From Tulasnella sp. 424 (taxonomy: Eukaryota > Basidiomycota > Agaricomycetes > Cantharellales > Tulasnellaceae): DNA of 64,000 nucleotides. The notes below the pieces were generated by a model, which had not been told where the DNA came from, ran no database searches, and saw only the letters and a list, made by a program, of their open reading frames with translations. Position numbers and translations under genes: made by a program. Positions 59,465 through 64,000 of the stretch are shown here, one piece after another. Each line of letters begins with the position of its first letter. The stretch's first letter is position 1. The DNA is taken from positions 186,001 through 250,000 of the forward strand of contig WSUB01000033.1 in NCBI GenBank assembly GCA_019633425.1. The letters are read 5' to 3'.

Positions 59465-61121
59465 ATGCATCAATTCTGGACGATCCCAGAAGTCGCTTCC
59501 ACTACTTACCTTCAATTGAGTCGCAGAGACTGTGCTCGACTAGCTCGGGTCCACAGTGCCATATGGCCTTCGGTTGTCCACCTTGTTTGGGCAAAGGTGC
59601 CTCAAATATCTTGTCTCTCCAACCTTCTGCCAGACGTAGACTTTAGAGACGTAAGTCGAGCATTTATGAGCTCACAGCTGTAGCTATTGTTAATTCGATC
59701 TTAAATCGGACCCTTAGTATAATGCGTTGTCGACGCAAATTCCACTTACAGAACGACAATGGACACGGTTCGACATTCACGCAAAGTTTATCAAGGATCT
59801 TAAAGTCGGAGTTCGAGGGCATGATGAGCTTGTGCTCATGCTTCTGCAGAAACTATGGGCTCAGCGTCCTTCCGGTTCGCCAAGATCCTTCATCCACGCT
59901 ATCAAGAACCTCACGGTTGTCTTACCCAATACATCATCGACATTGTCTTCAACCAGCGAATGGTCTCTACTCTTCTCCGAAACTCTCCTCTCGTTCAATC
60001 TCACTTTCCGCGCAGTCGCTATGGAGTGCTTCCCCGAAGAAAATCTCGTATCCTGTCTCGAGGCTCTGCCCACTTGCTCGCCCAATCTCCAAAGTATGAC
60101 ATTACAAGTCGGAAGGAGCTATTACTTGTTCAAGCGTTCTACCCAACTCGTGGTCGAAACCATACGCGCGCTAGACAAACTGACCTCGGTTGGACTTGAC
60201 TTCACCCCTTTCCTGCCTCAACGGCTTGTCGATGAAGTACTATCGACCCACCGCCTCAGTTATATGTACCTGAGCGACGTTAGTGGAGAGGAACATGAGG
60301 AGGAGGCACCCACAGCACGGCCTACCCCACAAACTCTCACCGCTGTTGGTCTGTCGGGGGGTCCTAGGACCATGGCAAGGTTGTTGAAGTCCATCGACCC
60401 TTCAGCGGTCCGAAAGTTGGTAGTAAAGGACTCAGGCCTGGAGATGGGGAGACCCTTTGAGACATCCGGAGAGATGTTGGACGCGCTGGGTCGATTCTCA
60501 GAGCTCGAAAAGCTCGACCTCGACCTCATCATCGAGTCGTTTAGCACTCTCCTCTCGTTACGAGATCCTCTCCAAAGACTAGTTCGTCTCAGCATCGGTC
60601 CGAGTTCTTTAGCAACAGGCTGGATTTCTCAACAGACCTTACCCCAGTTTGCCGCCCTCCTTCCAAGGATTGAGGACCTTCGAATCCTAGATGAAGGGCT
60701 TGACTCAGAGCTGACCACAGTATCCTTGCAAGCACTCCAGTGCTTAGCGGTCAGCTGTCCACACCTGCGTAAGCTTCGCATTCCCATACTCGCCGAGAGT
60801 GTCACAGGAACGACGAATATCCAACCTCATCCATCTGTTCGGGAAGTTGACTTCCGTCACTCGACGGTCGATGAACACAGCGACACTGAGGCCGTAGCAA
60901 GGACCATAGCCGCGATGTTTCCGAGTCTGGTCTCGTTCGGGTATCTTAGTGAGGATGATATCGGCATAGAGTCGGACGACTCCAATGCGGAGCCTTGGGA
61001 GGACGTCGTTGGCGCTCTCGTTCAGATACTGCCAGGTCTAACAATCTCGGTTCTGGATGATGACGAGTGGACTGTCGGATCGTTTGGAGACTTCTTCTCG
61101 GACGTGTTGAAAATGGCCTGA
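59465..61121 (+). CDS. F-box-like leucine-rich protein, array 2 gene 1
   Basis: Exons 59465-59650 and 59718-61121 give 529 residues. The N-terminal module MHQFWTIPEVAS...QLSRRDCARLARVH...VHLVWAKVP matches array 1 in layout, and the phase-0 intron falls at the same place (62 codons in, against 69-72). The body is Leu-rich, with a conserved start LTERQWTRFDIHAKF and end SFGDFFSDVLKM. No other domain was recognised. The intron contains stops, so splicing is required. It is probably an SCF substrate adaptor by family resemblance only. Confidence 0.84.
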
Positions 61122-61667
61122 GCCTCGTCTAATACTCTATATACTGTGCCGTCGTTGCAATTAGCATAGGAGTAATGCGAATAGAATGTATTATGATCGC
61201 TGGTAGGGCTATCGCACCAGGAGACAGTACAGAGAATAGATGTCCTTACAGCAGAGCTTGTAATACGCACGTACAAGCAACCCCAGTATCCAGTGGGTCA
61301 GAAATTCGGAATGATTTCCCTCCTCTATCTTTTATCGCAACTGAGTACATCCACCGATGTAAGGAGGGCTTTCAGATCCATAAGCTGCGATGGGAATGTT
61401 TACCGGTTTGTCTGTGAGGCTGGTCGGCCGTGCCATGCGGCTCAGCCGCGCCATTCAAAGCCCCACGGCCAAAGCCTACTCTCTCTCTCTCATACCAGAC
61501 TCCTGCCCACTCACCACCGCATCCCCTCACCCACTGTGTCGATTTGTAAGTCATTACCCACAAGCGTGCGAGAATTTCAGTTAAATTCGTCCCCATTACT
61601 AGATGTTTGCAGACTGAACTTTAAATTTCCCACCACTCTCTTGCCGCCATTGCCCATCTTCGCTATC
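61122..61667. other. Spacer between array 2 genes 1 and 2, with candidate leader intron
   Basis: This spacer is repeated after gene 2 (63316-63869), so the unit of duplication is gene plus spacer. A likely 5'-UTR intron, GTAAGT at 61546 to tttgcag at 61613, is conserved in the next copy. No coding sequence was seen. Confidence 0.6.
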
Positions 61668-63315
61668 ATGCATCGATTCTGGACGGTCCCAGAAGTCGCC
61701 TCCATTGCTTGCCTTCAATTGAGTCGCAGAGACTGTGCTCGATTAGCTCGAGCTCACAGCGCCATATGGGACTGCGTCGTCCACCTTATTTGGGCGAAGG
61801 TGCCGAGAATATCTTGTCTCTCAAACCTTCTGCCAGACGTGGGCTTTAGAGGCGTAAGTCGAGCATTTATGAGCTCACAGACGTAGCTATTGTTAATTCA
61901 CTCTCAAATTGGGCCCCTAGTATGATGCGTTGTCGACGCAAATTCCACTTACGGAACGACAATGGACACGGTTCGACATCCACGCAAAGTTTATCAAGGA
62001 TCTAAAAGTTGAAGTTCAAGGGCACGATGCGCTTGTGTTCATGATGCTGCAGAAGCTATGGGCTCAGCGTCCTTCAGGCTCGCCAAGATCCTTCTTCCAC
62101 ACTATCAAGCACCTCACGGTTGTCTTACCCGATACATCGTCGACATTGTCTTCAGCCAACGAATGGTCTTTACTCTTCTCCGATACTCTCCTCTCGTTCA
62201 ACCTCACTTTCCGCATAGTCGCATGGGCGGGCGAATCGGAAGAAAACCTCGTACCCTGCCTCGAGGCTCTGCGGACTTGCTCGCCCAATCTCCAAAGTAT
62301 GACATTACAAGTCGGAGGAATGAGCTCCCTGACAGAACCTTGTACCCAGCTCGTGGTCGAAACCATACGCGCGCTAGACAACCTGACCTCGGTTGGACTT
62401 GACTTCACCCCTTTTCTGCCTCCTCGGGTTGTCGATGAAGTTCTATCGACCCACCAGCTCAGTCATATATACATGGGGACAGTGAATGGAGAGGCACATC
62501 AGGAGGAGGCCCTCACAGCACGGCCCACCCCACAAACTCCTACCGATGTTGGTCTGTCGGGGGCTCCCGCGACCATGGCAAGGCTGTTGAAGTCCATCGA
62601 CCCTTCAGCGGTCCGAAAGGTGGTAGCAAAGGACTCAGGCCTGCAAATGTGGAGATCCTTTGGGACATCCGCAGAGACCCTGTTGGATGCGTTGGGTCGA
62701 TTCTCTGAGCTCGAAAAACTCGAATTCGACCTCATCATCGAGTCGTTCAGCACTCTCCTCCCGCTACAAAATTCTTTCCAAAGACTAGTTTACCTCAGCA
62801 TCGGGCCGAGCTCTCTAGCAAGAGGCTGGATTTCTCAACAGACTCTACCCGAGTTGGCCGCCCTTCTTCCCAGGATTGAGGAGCTTCGGATCTTAGCCGA
62901 CGAGCTTGATATGCCCATTGTATCCTTACCAACACTCCAGTGCTTCGCAGTAAGCTGTCCCCACCTGCACAAGCTTGGCATTCCCATAATTGCCGAGGGT
63001 GCCACCGGGACGGGGGATATCCAGCCTCATCCGTCTATTCAAGAGGTTGACTTCCGCCACTCGACGGTCGATAAATACAGTGACGCTGAGGTTGTAGCAA
63101 GGACCGTAGCCTCGATGTTTCCGAGTCTGATTTCATTCAGTTATATCGGTGAAGATGACATCGGGATGGACTCGGACGACTCTAATGGGTACCTTTGGGA
63201 GGACGTCGCTGGTGCGCTCGTTCAGATATTACCAGGGATAGTCGTTTCGGTTCCGGACGACAGGACTATCGGATCGTTTGGAGATTTCTTCTCGGACGTG
63301 TTGAAAATGCCCTGA
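61668..63315 (+). CDS. F-box-like leucine-rich protein, array 2 gene 2
   Basis: Exons 61668-61853 and 61921-63315 give 526 residues. It is closely similar to gene 1 throughout, starting MHRFWTVPEVASIACLQLS and ending SFGDFFSDVLKMP. Differences are mainly substitutions, plus small indels in the central acidic loop and near the C-terminus. The start codon lies 2203 bp after that of gene 1. Function as for gene 1. Confidence 0.84.
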
Positions 63316-63869
63316 GCCTCGTCTAATACTCTATATACTGTACCGTCGTTAACATTAGCATAGGAGTAATGCGAATAGAATGTATTATGGTCGCTGGTGG
63401 GCGCTATCGCACCAGAAGACAGTACAGAGAATGGACGTCCTTCTAGTCACGGTAGAGCTTGTAATACACACGTACAAGCAACCCCGGTTTCTGCCCCTCC
63501 TTAGTCTTTTATCACACCGGATTACATCTGCCAATGTGGGAGGGCTTTCAGATGGGGGCTAGCTTAATAAGCGGCGATGGGCATGTTTACCGATTCCTGT
63601 GGCTGGTGTTGTTTGTCTATGAGGCTTGTCTGCCGAAGTGCGCGGCTCTCCGAGTCGTGCACTGCGATCCAAAGTCTCACTGCCAAGGCCTGCTCTCTCT
63701 CATACCGGACTCCTGCCCATTCACCACCGCATCTCCTCACCCACTGTGTCGATCTGTAAGTAATTACCCACAGACGTACGGGAATTTCAGTTAACTTCGT
63801 TCGCATTAGATCTTCACAGACCGAACCCGCCAATAGAATCACTCGCCACCACAGCCCCCCTCCACCCTC
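63316..63869. other. Spacer between array 2 genes 2 and 3, with candidate leader intron
   Basis: Repeat of the preceding spacer. The candidate 5'-UTR intron runs from GTAAGT at 63756 to cttcacag at 63819. No coding sequence was seen. Confidence 0.6.
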
Positions 63870-64000
63870 ATGCATAGATTCTGGACGATCCCAGAAGTCG
63901 CCTCAATTGCCTACCTTCAACTGAGTCGCAGAGACTGCGCTCGACTAGCTCGAGTTCACAGTGTCATATGGGCCTGTGTCGTCCACCTTGTTTGGGACAA
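63870..64000 (+). CDS. F-box-like leucine-rich protein, array 2 gene 3 (cut by window end)
   Basis: Only the first 43 codons are inside the window: MHRFWTIPEVASIAYLQLS and onward to VHLVWD. They match the N-terminal modules of genes 1 and 2. The start lies 2202 bp after that of gene 2, continuing the 2.2-kb period, so the array probably extends beyond the window. Confidence 0.8.
   Translation, partial: MHRFWTIPEVASIAYLQLSRRDCARLARVHSVIWACVVHLVWD

Overview
The window looks like a nuclear contig from a basidiomycete, most likely an Agaricomycete. Genes are dense and intron-rich, with short (about 50-70 nt) phased GT-AG introns. The encoded proteins are fungal (Kin4-type kinase, Set2, eIF2 gamma, Dim1, SUR7/PalI family), and expanded families typical of mushroom-forming fungi are present (kinase-TPR fusions and F-box-like leucine-rich proteins). 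No rRNA, tRNA, CRISPR or complete transposon was recognised. Two N-runs mark assembly gaps.

Layout. 1-6868: two tandem paralogues encoding a non-RD (HGD) protein kinase fused to TPR repeats, separated by 2.2 kb of repeat-bearing spacer with an assembly gap. 7869-16017: a SUR7/PalI-type four-TM protein, a membrane-anchored alpha/beta hydrolase, an AIM24-family protein, a 94-residue conserved fungal protein and a TM-anchored SET-domain protein. 17856-30830: housekeeping block with a Kin4-like kinase, eIF2 gamma (GCD11) divergent from the rRNA dimethylase DIM1, a METTL16-type RNA methyltransferase, anthranilate phosphoribosyltransferase (TRP4) and a second AIM24-like gene. 30908-40095: five minus-strand F-box-like paralogues, two of them a very recent duplicate pair. 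40598-46475: a zinc-ribbon-like hypothetical gene and a 998-residue HMG-box factor. 46476-55225: an 8.75-kb stretch with no credible gene, lying entirely upstream of the HMG gene. 55226-58137: SET2. 59465-64000: a second, plus-strand F-box-like array with a 2.2-kb repeat period, running off the window edge.

How the parts relate. The central block is ordinary conserved metabolism and gene expression. Three lineage-type tandem arrays surround it: kinase-TPR at the left edge, and F-box-like arrays in the middle and at the right edge. The two F-box-like arrays share the same N-terminal module and a phase-0 first intron at the matching place, so they descend from one family. The best candidates for new biology are the non-RD kinase-TPR pair, whose copies differ by a stop-codon change; the large empty region upstream of the HMG regulator, with paired 17-bp forkhead-like elements; and the acidic insertion inside its HMG box. 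Exon coordinates were derived by hand from splice signals and frame continuity, so single-base errors at some junctions are possible.
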